Of a DNA stretch of 64,000 nt, positions 34,060 to 44,317 are shown piece by piece. The notes below the pieces were generated by a model. The model searched no databases, was not told where the DNA came from, and saw only the letters and a list, made by a program, of their open reading frames with translations. Position 1 is the stretch's first letter, and every line of letters begins with the position of its first letter. The position numbers and the translations under genes are program-made. The stretch lies in the NCBI GenBank assembly GCA_024704765.1, contig JAKMXF010000244.1, forward strand, positions 611,905 to 675,904, read 5' to 3'. The DNA is from Oopsacas minuta (lineage: Eukaryota; Porifera; Hexactinellida; Lyssacinosida; Leucopsacidae).

Positions 34060-34190
34060 CAACTTGGCAGTGATGTCGTATGGTCTTGAAATCTGGGAGC
34101 ACAAGTTCAATCTGATGAACAACAAGTTCTAGATGAGAATTTATGGGCCCTGTAAACAGTCAGTAACGTCCAGGAGGGAAACCTATCTCA
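34060..34190 (+). pseudogene. Possible non-LTR reverse transcriptase scrap
   Basis: The frame reads VMSYGLEIWEHKFNLMNNKF, a stop, then MRIYGPCKQSVTS. This resembles the Y-G-x-E-x-W ... LRxIxGP tail of LINE reverse transcriptases. The fragment is short and isolated, so the call is weak. Confidence 0.35.
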
Positions 34191-34554
34191 AGAAATTTAA
34201 TTATGGTTTGCAATTTGCCCAGAAGGTTGAAATTTTTCTGTCCATAGAGTAATGATGTGGAAGCTCGGAGAATATTTGAGTTAGATTGTGTAATATATGA
34301 TGATGAGGATAAGATGCGAGCGAAGCGAACCGAGATTTTACAGTTTTCAATGTGAGCCAAGGGGTCATGCACTGGACATGAGATATTAACAAGGGGACAT
34401 TGCCCCAGGCATCGAGATATACCTGGGGGGTGTAATGTCCCCCCACCATGGCGACGTCCCTGCTATTATACAGTATATATTAATGTGCAAAACAATCAAA
34501 TTTCGATATTTTTGAGGGTGTCATAATACTTGAGACATGAAGTGCCCAGATTCC

Positions 34555-34800
34555 AATCCTAAAGCCACGTAGCAGCTCCACATTATTACAAAAGGCCATT
34601 AAATGAATATTTATGAACCAAGAATATAATCAACTCAAATTTCCTTACTAAATTAACGAAGCACGGAGCCCCGAATATATTCGGTCGCGTAGCGACCCAA
34701 AGCCATCAAGAGATTAATGCTTAAGCTAATCTGAGGCACTAAAATCTGTCGCTCAGCGACCTAGCAAGCGAAGCCCACTAGTACATCATTATTTGACCGA
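34555..34800 (-). repeat. Dispersed repeat with GTCGC/GCGAC mini-hairpins, copy 2
   Basis: Inverted, diverged copy of 20916-21140. The mini-hairpins are kept although the loop sequence differs (GTCGC-TCA-GCGAC and GGTCGC-GTA-GCGACC), suggesting the stem rather than the primary sequence is conserved. It ends about 90 bp before E(Pc) exon 2. Confidence 0.6.
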
Positions 34801-34890
34801 AATATTAATCCTACTAGCCTAGCATACTTCTAATTCTCTCTGTCACGGTTTGTAAACTTGTGTTTTTAATATTTAATACATTTTCTTTAG

Positions 34891-35850
34891 ATCTCACACA
34901 AAAATTTCGAACATATTATTTCTACTTTTCAATCTTCATCTAATTATGATCTAACAAAAATTGATTGTACTTTACTACAGACTGATGCAGATATTTCCGA
35001 ATCATTACTACTGGAAGTCTATGAATACTGGTTCCGAAAAGCAAGAAAAATTATCCACCCTTCTGCAATATCTTTTACAGAAACTCCATATTCTGCATTT
35101 AGGAAACGAAACGATAGAATGATAACTCGCCGTTTTAGAAAATTCGATGAACAAAATTACGAAAAATTGGATCAGTTTGAGAAAACTTTTCAATTGTTTA
35201 ACCGAATAACTGAACTGATTTATACACGTGAAATCTTAAAAAATAAGCTGATTTCGCTTTTGAAGACTACTTTCTCTCAACGTAATAGGCATCATTGGTG
35301 GAAAGACGTTCCTATTTATTCTTCAGATTCCCAAATAGATACATACTTTGATAGTACTCCATGTTCGTTTACTTCCACTAGGATATGGGATTCAAATAGA
35401 ACAAATCCGTCCAAGAATCAAGATATCCAGCCCAACTTCCCTGGTGTTATGCAAATACATTCTCATGAGATTCTTGGTCCTAAGTTTACCAAATTGTCCT
35501 ATATTTCTGCTGATTTAATTAATGATGGATCCTCAGTTAACTTACCTTATTTATCTGCCCCAGATGGAAAATTTTCCTTTGTTTCTAATGATTCATCAAA
35601 ATACTTCCCACCATCCAAAACTATTGACACTCCATTATATCCAGTCTATTCCGGCAATGATAATTTGTATAGATCAATTAATAGATACTATCGAAAAAGA
35701 TCCAAAGATAGTAAGATTTCAAATCATAAATCTAGTGATATTCGCTCTATAATTACCCCATTGGAAAGGCCAGTAATATTTCCTGATAAAGTTTCTACAA
35801 TTAGTTGCTCTTCCAAAAGTACTTTACATTCGATATTTCGTTTACACTGA
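34891..35850 (+). CDS. E(Pc): Enhancer of Polycomb homologue, exon 2 of 2
   Basis: Starts after a clear acceptor (TTTTCTTTAG) in phase 0 and runs 319 codons to TGA at 35848-35850. With exon 1 this gives a 458-residue protein. Residues 182-189 VYEYWFRK and ~206-220 YSAFRKRNDRM with a following Arg-rich stretch match the second half of the EPcA domain (family VYEYWxKKR and YVAFRRRTEKM). RELIYTREILKNKL-like helices near 240-255 continue the match. The remainder is Ser/Asn-rich and poorly conserved. Known E(Pc) proteins are usually longer, so this one is short or its C-terminal domain is absent. No frameshift is present. Confidence 0.85.
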   Translation: MSHKNFEHIISTFQSSSNYDLTKIDCTLLQTDADISESLLLEVYEYWFRKARKIIHPSAISFTETPYSAFRKRNDRMITRRFRKFDEQNYEKLDQFEKTFQLFNRITELIYTREILKNKLISLLKTTFSQRNRHHWWKDVPIYSSDSQIDTYFDSTPCSFTSTRIWDSNRTNPSKNQDIQPNFPGVMQIHSHEILGPKFTKLSYISADLINDGSSVNLPYLSAPDGKFSFVSNDSSKYFPPSKTIDTPLYPVYSGNDNLYRSINRYYRKRSKDSKISNHKSSDIRSIITPLERPVIFPDKVSTISCSSKSTLHSIFRLH

Positions 35851-37094
35851 AATCTTTCATTCATTTTGGGATGCTTGTAATTTCGAAGTTCTATAACAAC
35901 CATACCTGATATGATCTTTAAAGTGTTTCATATATCAACTGGTTCTTCGACCAGTATTTCACATTCTAAATTTGTTTTTTCAAATGATTTTAGAATTGCT
36001 GTTGATTTTGCACTTACATTAATTACTGTTCAAGCTTTCTCTGGATATCCTAAATACTTATTCAATTCAATCAGAAAGAGAGTATAACGTGAAAACTGAT
36101 ACACTATGGTGTAAAACCTAAAAGCTTATGAATCCCTTGACACTTAAGCTATGCGAATTTTCTCTATCCAAAGCTTGGAAAACATTCTAGCGAAATAGCA
36201 ATTTTTCGTAGCTCAGTTGGAACTACCAAAGAAGAATAATCTTAATATCTCAACTAACAAAAGAGGAAGAAGCCAAAATCTAGTGTAATTTCTGTATCTA
36301 TGTTGTTTGGATTATATATTATTACCGTCTTCGTTTCAATTCAGGCGCCGTTTTAGTACAGCTCCTATAGGAGGTGCCCTAATGGCATGGACAATGTATT
36401 ACGTCTGTAAGTACATCCGCGCTGCCGTGCGAAATCTAGCAGTCTGATTAACATGAATATTGGCATACCTATACATTTTGGTCGGAAATTTGCACCTCGG
36501 GTATGAATTTTTCTCAAGTGAAATTTTCACACCTTTTTGAAATATTTCAAAATTATTTTAGAGATTTCGTCTCAACTGTTAGTCTGAGATGATCGGGTAT
36601 TTAGATTCCTATTATGATATATATTTTCAATCTATATCTACATAATTAATAATTTTCGCACCTTTTCACGTGTATTTCTAGGCCTCAACTTAGAAATGTA
36701 GGAAAACTTTGGGGTTCACAAGCTATAGGAATACTCTAATATAACATCGAGTGGGTGAAAAAAAGCTATAAGTTGACTGAAATAAGAGATGCTAGTTAAT
36801 AAAAAATTGATATGAGTTCACCAAAGTAATAGACGATCAGTGCCTAAAATAGGCACAAGTTGACTAAAAATAATAGGGGCAAGTTGACGTATAATAAATA
36901 AACCGAATCGTAGGGAATTTCGTCTTAGTCCATTCTCTATACCATTGGTTCTCACCCTTCTTTCTCCCAGACCTCGTTAGTCCATTTATGGGGTCCGCGG
37001 ACTCTGGCAAAAACTCACCTTGTATATGTTGTAGTGTAGGAGCGAGAATGGGGTGATTGGCATCACACCAAATTCGCAGCTACACTGGAACATA
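35851..37094. other. E(Pc) 3' region and intergenic DNA
   Basis: No coding region recognised. TTGCACCTC and TTTCGCACC motifs at 36489-36665 resemble a block at 23768-23818 and may be a worn repeat. Confidence 0.45.
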
Positions 37095-37247
37095 CAGTAG
37101 AACTCGGATAAGACGTACCCCCTCGGGAAACAGAAATTAGTACGTCTTAACCGAGTGTACGTCTTATCCGAATATGTTTGCATTACAAATAATGATGACT
37201 GATATTTTGGGATATAAGAAATAGTACGTCTTATCCGAGTTCTACTG
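37095..37247. mobile_element. Tigger/pogo-type MITE, 153 bp
   Basis: The TIR CAGTAGAACTCGGATAAGAC is present at both ends, with TA on both outer sides. An internal third copy of the GTACGTCTTA motif occurs near 37140-37165. Non-coding. Confidence 0.85.
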
Positions 37248-37344
37248 TATACGTATAAGTACAATAAATCTTAATTTAACAGATACCATACTGAGGCATA
37301 ACTTGAGATCACAGAGCGAGGTGGCAAGATCAATAATTGCCTCA

Positions 37345-37570
37345 AGATAATACTTCCTTTCTCGCAATACACTTGAGATGGTAGAGTGGTGATATTCGCC
37401 GCTGGGGATGTGCTATTGCAGGTCGCGGTACCATCATCTGGGCTCACCATGATAGGGAATGCGTTGCCTGAGTAACCTCGGCAGAGGTCCCCACAAGGTT
37501 CGATGTACCTTGCCTTTGAGCGCTCTCGAATGGTGGAAAGGTGTTATGTCGTGAATCGTTAGAATTAGTC
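37345..37570 (-). repeat. Inverted partial copy of the Ginger 3' segment
   Basis: The reverse complement matches 9270-9530, including GCTCACCATGATAGGGAATG read in the opposite sense. No Ginger TIR was seen nearby, so it is a detached fragment. Confidence 0.6.
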
Positions 37571-37699
37571 AGAAGAGTGCAACAGTATTAATTGATCCGA
37601 TGAAAGTGTCACAGTCCGGAAGTTGGATAATATGTTTTCTCATTCCGTCCTATTTATAGAATTGCCCATTTTGGTATAGGATTGAACAAAGTGTCTTTA

Positions 37700-37925
37700 C
37701 TCAATATACTAAAGCCAGCAAATTGGTAGTGAAGTGTCCATTGGTCGTGATTGATGGTAAAGTGTTTGTAAAAAAGGTCTGACAATTCGGATAGATGCCC
37801 GATTTCAATTGTTAACAAGATAGGTATTTACTTGAATTGACCAGATATCCTCTCGAAGGCAGTAGTATTTGATCCACAAGACTTACATTTAATAGGAACG
37901 AAACCGGTTAACAGATGATTCCAGC
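37700..37925 (-). other. Possible short spliced coding fragment
   Basis: On the minus strand about 37907-37839 reads WNHLLTGFVPIKCKSCGSNT then TAFERISGQF and meets a GTAAAT donor. A 50-60-bp intron would end in CAG, and the frame resumes KPFLQTLYHQSRPMDTS to a stop. The CxxC pair suggests a zinc-binding fragment. It adjoins the Ginger-derived segment and could be transposon sequence. No family was recognised. Confidence 0.25.
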
Positions 37926-37946
37926 TTTTTAATAACGCCTCCCATC

Positions 37947-38117
37947 ATGGATTTGAATAGCACATATTCTCGTAGTTTCTCAAATTCACAGTTACCTTCC
38001 AATTCTAATATGTTTTGGAATTTAGCTTCAATATGTGTAGTTATGATTAACTTCAGTACGTTTATGATGGTTACTTTGTTCGAACTAACAATAGCTGGTG
38101 TATTGTCGAAAGAACAG
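37947..38117 (+). CDS. Predicted six-helix membrane protein, exon 1
   Basis: ATG at 37947 opens 57 codons ending at a GT donor (38118) in phase 0. Residues 23-51 (FWNLASICVVMINFSTFMMV...) are a strongly hydrophobic helix. Together with exons at 39629-39698, 39772-40043 and 40603-40803 it encodes a 237-residue protein with six predicted membrane helices. I do not recognise the family; the topology resembles the DRAM/TMEM150/PGAP2 type, but no diagnostic motif is seen. All exon phases agree. The gene lies downstream of E(Pc) on the same strand. Confidence 0.6.
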
Positions 38118-38835
38118 GTAGTATTATACTCTCCTCCCCATTAATGATATAGTTAAGACAGGTTAACAATATTTTGTTGTGTATACTATGTGGGTGATAC
38201 TACTGATGCTGACATTTATCTTCTTGGGAAATACTTGAGATTCCTATTTTTAAAGTATATAAGGACGATAGTAATCTACTAAGTGTATTGTATTTTAGTA
38301 ATAATAGTTAGAAAGGCCGAATGAGAGATAAATTTCCAGTGAACAAACTAATAATTATTTAGAAGTTTGGTCTTTAGTGGTCGGGCAATTACAAATTTAC
38401 TCAGGTAGCACACGATTTCAAGAATGTGCTGAAATCCAAGTACAGTGCGAGACATATTGCATATGAGATTAATTCCACAATGATACCATGGTTCTTCAGG
38501 AGAAGGAATAGGTTGAAGTTCTCGTTGTGGTTGAGGAGGTAGAGCAGCAGAGCGTTGACAGGAAATGATTGAATAGTCAGTTTGTAGTCCAGTCTAATGT
38601 TATTATGCTACTCCCGCGATGTCCCAGTAAATTAGCATTCCTTCCCAATTTTTTATCACTCAGATTGGCAATTTTATTTATGTAACATACCCCCACACCT
38701 ATCCCCATTACTAGCTACCGCATTGATCATTTGTCAAAATATTATCGCGATAATATAAATATGCAAAGATAAACAAAACAAAGAATACAATAAATAGACA
38801 AAATATATACGTATCTCTATAAGCTATCTACATCT

Positions 38836-39600
38836 TGCTTCTATCATATCTTCACTATCATCATTAATTTCCTCGACGTGTTGATTAGGAAGAACTACGT
38901 TAGGAGGTGGTTGAAGTAATATCAATGAGCCAAATCCAACAGCTATTAGGTTGTACTTGAGGACAAGAGCTTCCTATGTTCTCCGGGAGCAAACGGATTC
39001 TATCTCCCTTCGAAATCTTGCTAGCCACCTTGAACTCTCGCTCACTTGGAACTGATCCACAAGGTGACTCAAAAATCGAAATGCAATTATCGACAATCGT
39101 AGATATAATTCCAAATGAATTCTCCAGTACCAGAATGAATCCAAATCCCTAGATATTCATTTTTCAGCAAAGTAGAGCAATATTTCTGAATTGATTTGAC
39201 TTTGAAGTATGCCACTTTTACAGAGCATTCGGGCTAACTAATTTGCTTTCGTCATTAGAGTCATTTAGAATCCAAGATAGTAGCCATTGCATACATATCA
39301 ACGAAATGCTTTCGGGAGTCCTCGCCCCTGAAATATCGGTTCATTTGTTTCACAAATTCATTCTTCAAAGTTCCGATGCCGAATTCTTCAATTGCATCCA
39401 ACTAAAATACATATTCTTTATCAATTGAATGGTATCAGAAATGCAAGCATTCTCGCATTCTGCATCCAATGTAGTATCCGAAAATGGCTTTAATAATATG
39501 ATTACTTTGGGAATGAGCATCCAGTCATTTGGCGTGAGTTGAATTTCAGAATTAATCATGATTCGATTATCTTCTTCAGCATATTGAATGGCAGGTTTCT
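38836..39600 (-). pseudogene. hAT transposase C-terminal relic
   Basis: On the minus strand EIQLTPNDWMLIPKVIILLK and PFSDTTLDAECENACISDT are followed, near 39060-38930, by GSVPSEREFKVASKI and RIRLLPENI, the hAT dimerisation block (family SSERLFSxAS...RNRLLPEN). Several frame changes occur. It occupies the first intron of the membrane-protein gene, antisense to it. Confidence 0.65.
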
Positions 39601-39628
39601 GCTAAAAGAGTCGAACTAACATACTTAG

Positions 39629-39698
39629 TATTTGTTGGACTTGGTATATGTGGTATCTTTCTCAGTCAATTTTTTCTTACTTAGTGTTAGGTTCGCTG
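39629..39698 (+). CDS. Six-helix membrane protein, exon 2
   Basis: The acceptor is CTAACATACTTAG and the donor GT is at 39699. Seventy bases give 23 codons plus one base. The translation YLLDLVYVVSFSVNFFLLSV then RFA is a second membrane helix. The following 73-bp intron contains TACTAAT, a good branch-site match. Confidence 0.55.
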
Positions 39699-39771
39699 GT
39701 GCAAATATTGCATCAATTTTTCAACAACTGATTCCCATTTGGACTACTAATTACTATAATCACTTGTACAG

Positions 39772-40043
39772 AGGATGTTCCTAGTTTCAGGCGACCTTCT
39801 ACTTGGATTATAATACCTGGGAGCTTATTTGCAATCTCAGGAGCAATAGAAATTACTCTGTTCACCTCTATTTCGCAAAGTACTACTAACTCTCAATACC
39901 AGTGGCTTAAGTATATTTTTCTTACTCTAAATGGTGGGGGCACTAGTGTTTATATCGTTTGTCAGGAAATATTTATATTTGACAAACCAAAGAATTGTTG
40001 GCGTAATCATCCTATTTGGGTTACCACATGGAGTTATTTGACT
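39772..40043 (+). CDS. Six-helix membrane protein, exon 3 (left part of split exon)
   Basis: Begins after TTGTACAG and continues in phase (completing a GAG codon) as DVPSFRRPSTW, then helices at residues ~92-114 (WIIIPGSLFAISGAIEITLF) and ~126-150 (WLKYIFLTLNGGGTSVYIVC). It reaches WSYLT (residue 171) inside a fifth helix, where a MITE begins after the target duplication. Reading on into the MITE adds 22 residues and stops, giving a 193-residue product that lacks helix 6. Confidence 0.6.
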
Positions 40044-40051
40044 GGTTCAAT

Positions 40052-40602
40052 CAGGGCCATCGAGATCGGGAGCGGGCCCCGGGTCATAATTTTGGGTGCT
40101 GGCCCCCTCTGATATTTTGTTCCGTTATCGTGAAGTGAATAAACAAAACGCAAACTATCGCATTCGTATTATATATATATTAACAATTTAAATACATAAA
40201 ATCCTATTTACTCTTATATTTTATGAATTTTCAAATAGCCTTTAGCTAAATAGCTGTATGGCTATAGAGTTATGATGTAAGTAGTATGAATGAAAAACTA
40301 ATACTACATAGCTAATACTTCAAGAGTTATTGTGGTTAAGAGCAGAAAAATACAAAAATTTACGGTCAGTGTAATTAGCAGAAAGCTTTGCGTGCCTTCT
40401 TCATAGCAAAATCATTGATTTTGTCTGGGTTTCTAGGAAGGATTAAATAACAAAGGTATTACTCTGCCCAGCAATTTCTTTATATTCGCCTTTACTTGGC
40501 TACTTAATGCAGCCAATAAAGCCTATGCATACCTTCACAGACAGAATTTCTCGGCCCTGGTATAATTACCACGCCTACCCCCTACCCCTCTCGACAGCCC
40601 TG
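40052..40602. mobile_element. hAT-type MITE inserted in a coding exon
   Basis: Left end CAGGGCCATCGAGA; complement of right end CAGGGCTGTCGAGA. The flanks GGTTCAAT (40044-40051) and GGTTCAAC (40603-40610) are an 8-bp target duplication with one later change. The 551 bp are non-coding. Removing the MITE and one flank restores the membrane-protein reading frame exactly. Confidence 0.85.
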
Positions 40603-40803
40603 GGTTCAACATTTATTAGTTTATCCAGTCTCTACTATGTTACTACTCCCTCAGCATTCTTTATTTCTCAAGAAGAATGGCTTGTTATTATTTATGCTAT
40701 CATTAACACTTCTAATCTGTGTTTTATTCTCTTATCTTGGGCTAACTCAAAAACCAGTGGCACTATTGTCACAGCGTCCTGGCCTTTCCAAGTCATTCCC
40801 TGA
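40603..40803 (+). CDS. Six-helix membrane protein, right part of split exon
   Basis: Resumes at the second target duplication as GSTFISLSSLYYV (rest of helix 5), then helix 6 at residues ~196-217 (EEWLVIIYAIINTSNLCFIL). It ends SWPFQVIP at TGA 40801-40803. The frame is continuous with 40043 only if the MITE is absent. Confidence 0.6.
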   Translation, partial: GSTFISLSSLYYVTTPSAFFISQEEWLVIIYAIINTSNLCFILLSWANSKTSGTIVTASWPFQVIP

Positions 40804-40873
40804 TTCTTTGGCCCTTATATGCTTGATGGGGAAGAATTGAAATACTTCCAGTAAATAGGATGTGTATTTGTAA

Positions 40874-43597
40874 CATAGACTCCTTTAGAGAAGGACTGGA
40901 ACGTCGCGATCTCGGGGTTTTTAACTTGAGTCTGAGAGGCTCCAATTACAAAATTGAAAAAGCATTAGAACCTATATTTAACCTGTGGTTGGGGGCCAGA
41001 CATAACCAAGAAGCTTAAAATAAGAGTATTGGCCACATTTCCCTTTGACCTTAGGCAGATATGAACTTCCTGTTTTCAACCATATTTCCTTATGTTTTTG
41101 GGATATTTGCATGTTTTGTGCAATGGCTGCGTGGTGATGTTTTATTTTTCTTGTTGCAAATATGTCTGCATGTTTATTGATATTGATTATGCATGATAAT
41201 GTGTTTTGTTTTCAGCTTTTGTGACAATATGCCACGTCGTTGCAGCTGTTTTGGTTGTAGAGGAAACTATGATGGGACGCCTTACCTAAGGGTCATATCC
41301 TTCCCAAAAGATCCTGAGGAGAGGGAGAGATGGATATTGGCAATGCCGAATGAAAACGAAAGCTTGAGGCGCTTGAAGGAGATATATATTTGTGAGAGAC
41401 ATTTCAATTGTGAATGGGTGTCAGTAAAGGATGGAAAGCGACCAAAAGAACCGCCATCAATATTTCCTGGAGTACCGAAATCAGTTTTGAAGCAGGTCAC
41501 CTCAGCTCCACGCCCAACATCATCTACATCAGAATCAAGAGCTAAGAAAGTGCAGGCAGCTTATGAGGCTGCAGACAAGATCGAAGATTTCGACCACTTA
41601 TCCGCCAAAATGAGCTCCTATTTTCCTGGATTTAACTTCATAAAAGACCAGAAAACCTGTACCTATCAAGAACTGACGCTACTGGACAAACTGTCAAGCA
41701 GTTCTTTCATTTCCAACAAGTCAGTTCACCATTTGGATTCCTATTCTTGAATAGAGTTGAAAAAGATGGTATTGAGGTGTCCAAGCGACTATTTCCTTTG
41801 CAGAAGAACAGCTTACTCTCGATATGATCCCAGATTGGATACATAACTGACCAGGTAAACGCCTATGAGTACACAAGACAAGAAATTCTTGAGCACGCAA
41901 TAAGCCAGCTCTGCAAGATGACTGAGGCGCACGAGCTTGCTCATTTCACCTTCCTTCTGTCGCAGCTGTCCCTTATATTCAAACCTCCTGATGGACGCCG
42001 ATTTGACACTGATACTATGATTTTCGCAGTGCAGCTTCACAACATATCACCTAGTGCATACAAAATGATTCGCCGATCCGGCTTAATCATTCTGCCATCA
42101 ACAGAAAAGGTAAAACAGATGCTTGCTTGGGGTCTGCAGGACTCCAACCTCAAAACCTTGTTCGACCAGCTTAAGCCACAGCAGCGTTTGGTAAATTTAA
42201 TGTTTGACGAGGTAAAGCTGGTCGAGACATTGCGATTTTCTGGAGGGCATGTTCTAGGATACTCTCAAAATACTGCAGCGGGTGGTGACCATGAAATGCT
42301 TGCTTCACATGCTATGATGGTTGAAGTTGCCTGCCATTTTGGTGGTCCACACTATATTCTACGCGTTTTGCCCTGCAAAAAACTAACTTCGGATCAGCTG
42401 AAAGAACTCCTTATTGAAGCTGGTTCTGGCGGTACTGTGATTTCTTTAATATATGACAATTGCAATACCAACCGCAGTGTTTATTCAAAGCTTGGAGGAC
42501 CTGGAAGTTGTCAAGTGCTATCGATTCAAGAACAATCTATGTTCTTAGTGTACGACTACTTGCACATCTTCAAAAATATACGCAACAACTGGATTACTGT
42601 TGATAGCAAGACACTCTCATTGTCGTAGATGGCAATGAGTACAAAGCTTACTGGAGTGATATTCAGAAGCTTTATGAGATCGACCGAGCTACTCCTATTC
42701 GTTTAACCAAGCTGACACACACTGTTGTTTTCTCCAAGCCCCTTCAACGTCAGAGCGTACCATTGGTATGTCAAGTGTTCAATGACAAGACTGTCGCTGC
42801 CTTGAAGATGTTCAAGGGTTCACTGGGCATCAGCGAAGGCACCATCATTCTCACCCAGACAATGAGTGAGTGGTTCAAGATAATGAATGTGAAAGACCGT
42901 TTCTCAGCTATCCGTCTTCGCGACGAATCCAGACAGCCTTGGACAGCAGACTGTACAAGTTTCACTAGGCTGGAGGAGGCCTGCCAAATTATATCTACCT
43001 GCGCATGGCAAGGTGGTGGTCATAAGCTGAAGCTAACTAAGCAAACTGCTGAAGCCTTCACTGTGTCCACACATAATAATGTGGATGCTGCCAAATTGCT
43101 TCTGGCAGACAAAGACTTTGACTTCGTTCTTCCTGCTATATTCGCGGATGAGCCTTGGAAAGTTTTTCGGCCAAGCCAGGCAAAGAATAGGTGGAAACCT
43201 TTACATTGACGTAGTTAACATTATTGCTGCAGCTAAAATTGTAAACTTGCAAACACTCAGTAAGCATGACATTATGCCCGAATCTAGTTCTCGTGTGCTT
43301 GATTGTGACAAGAATTGTACAACTTCCGAAAATCCAGCTGAGCGAAGTGAATTCATTGACGAGATCACTCCTCAAGACACTCAAGAACTCCTGAGGTCTG
43401 ATGATACCCTTAAGCATGAAGTTGTTTATTTGGCCGGATACCTTGTTTATAAATATGGTGATAGCAATAGTATGGAGGAGATCATTGGTGATGAAGATGG
43501 TAACGAGGTGTCATCTGAGTTCCTAGATAATTTGAATAGAGGTGGACTGAGTGTGCCGACTATGTCAATCGTCTTTTTCGTACACAATGCCTATAAT
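40874..43597 (+). mobile_element. P-like (THAP) transposon, copy 1, near full length
   Basis: The 5' end CATAGACTCCTTTAGAGAAG is shared with copies at 43599-44317 (inverted) and 56072-56790, so it is the element terminus. It is followed by a non-coding leader with an intron (acceptor TTTGTTTTCAG before 41215), then the transposase. The element stops at an N (43598) and its 3' terminus is not in the window. Confidence 0.8.
41229..43597 (+). pseudogene. P-element/THAP9-like transposase, almost complete
   Basis: Starts MPRRCSCFGCRGNYDGTPYL. The THAP zinc finger (C2CH) has its Cys pair in CSCFGC and the second pair in YICERHF, with the box SIFPGVP after it. Catalytic-region blocks are NLMFDEVKL (acidic Asp), SLIYDNCNTNRSVYSKLGGP and YDYLHIFKNIRNNW, then VFNDKTVAALK. 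Near 43170 WKVFRPS/EKFFGQARQRIGGN holds the last acidic residue, and LAGYLVYKY with RGGLSVPT marks the C-terminal region. Frame changes near 41700, 42620 and 43190 break it. P-like transposases are GTP-dependent DDE enzymes. The gene is less decayed than the copy at 835-2374. Confidence 0.8.
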
Positions 43598-43598
43598 N
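43598..43598. other. Single N between head-to-head THAP copies
   Basis: Copy 1 (plus) and copy 2 (minus) end directly at this base. Copy 2 breaks at the same internal point as copy 3 at 56790/56791. This suggests a join made during assembly rather than a biological inversion. Confidence 0.6.
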
Positions 43599-44317
43599 CG
43601 AAATCTTGGATCTTGTCTGCAGCCTCATAAGCTGCCTGCACTTTCTTAGCTCTTGATTCTGATGTAGATGATGTTGGGCGTGGAGCTGAGGTGACCTGCT
43701 TCAAAACTGATTTCGGTACTCCAGGAAAAATTGATGCCGGTTCTTTTGGTCGCTTTCCACCCTTTACTGACACCCATTCACAATTGAAATGTCTCTCACA
43801 AATATATATCTCTTTCAAGCGCCTCAAGTTTTCGTTTTCATTCGGCATTGCCAATATCCATCTCTCCCTCTCCTCAGGATCTTTTGAGAAGGATATGACC
43901 CTTAGGTAAGGCGTCCCATCATAATTTCCTCTACAACCAAAACAGCTGCAACGACGTGGCATATTATCACAAAAGCTGAAAACAAAACACATTATCATGC
44001 ACAATCAATATCAATTAACATGCAGACATATTTGCAACAAGAAAAATAAAACATTACCACGCAGCCATTGCACAAAACATGCAAATATCCCAAAAACATA
44101 AGGAAATATGGTTGAAAACAGGAAGTTCATATCTGCCTAAGGTCAAAGGGAAATGTGGCCAATACTCTTATTTTAAGCTTCTTGGTTGTGTCTGGCCCCC
44201 AACCACTGGTTAAATATAGGTTCTGATGCTTTTTCAATTTTTTAATTGGAGCCTCTCAGACTCAAGTTAAAAACCCCGAGATCGCGACGTTCCAGTCCTT
44301 CTCTAAAGGAGTCTATG
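43599..44317 (-). mobile_element. P-like (THAP) transposon, copy 2, 5' fragment
   Basis: 719 bp, nearly identical to 56072-56790 in inverted orientation. It holds the element terminus (CATAGACTCC read on minus), leader, intron and the THAP finger (MPRRCSCFGC...) to residue ~125, then stops at the N. It has inserted into an integrase fragment. Confidence 0.8.

Larger units (their letters stand above)
18942..34890 (+). other. 15.9-kb E(Pc) intron filled with transposons
   Basis: Bounded by GTAAGT at the 5' side and TTTTCTTTAG at the 3' side. It contains, in order, an inverted dispersed repeat, hairpins, a ~130-bp repeat array, an intact DD37D element (24078-25392), a large coding relic (25608-27268), a small MITE, DIRS remains, a fold-back MITE, a hAT relic, a hAT MITE, more of the 130-bp repeat and a possible LINE scrap. 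No additional host exon was recognised inside. The remaining sequence is AT-rich and non-coding, including 18960-20915, 21140-22060, 23130-24070 and 32510-33790. Confidence 0.8.

Noticed and set aside
32506-34464. A possible larger hAT element bounded by GGCGTCGTTACAAGGGGG and the complement of GGCGACGTCCCTG
   Set aside because: The two ends are only loosely similar and no 8-bp duplication flanks them; the interior has no hAT coding.
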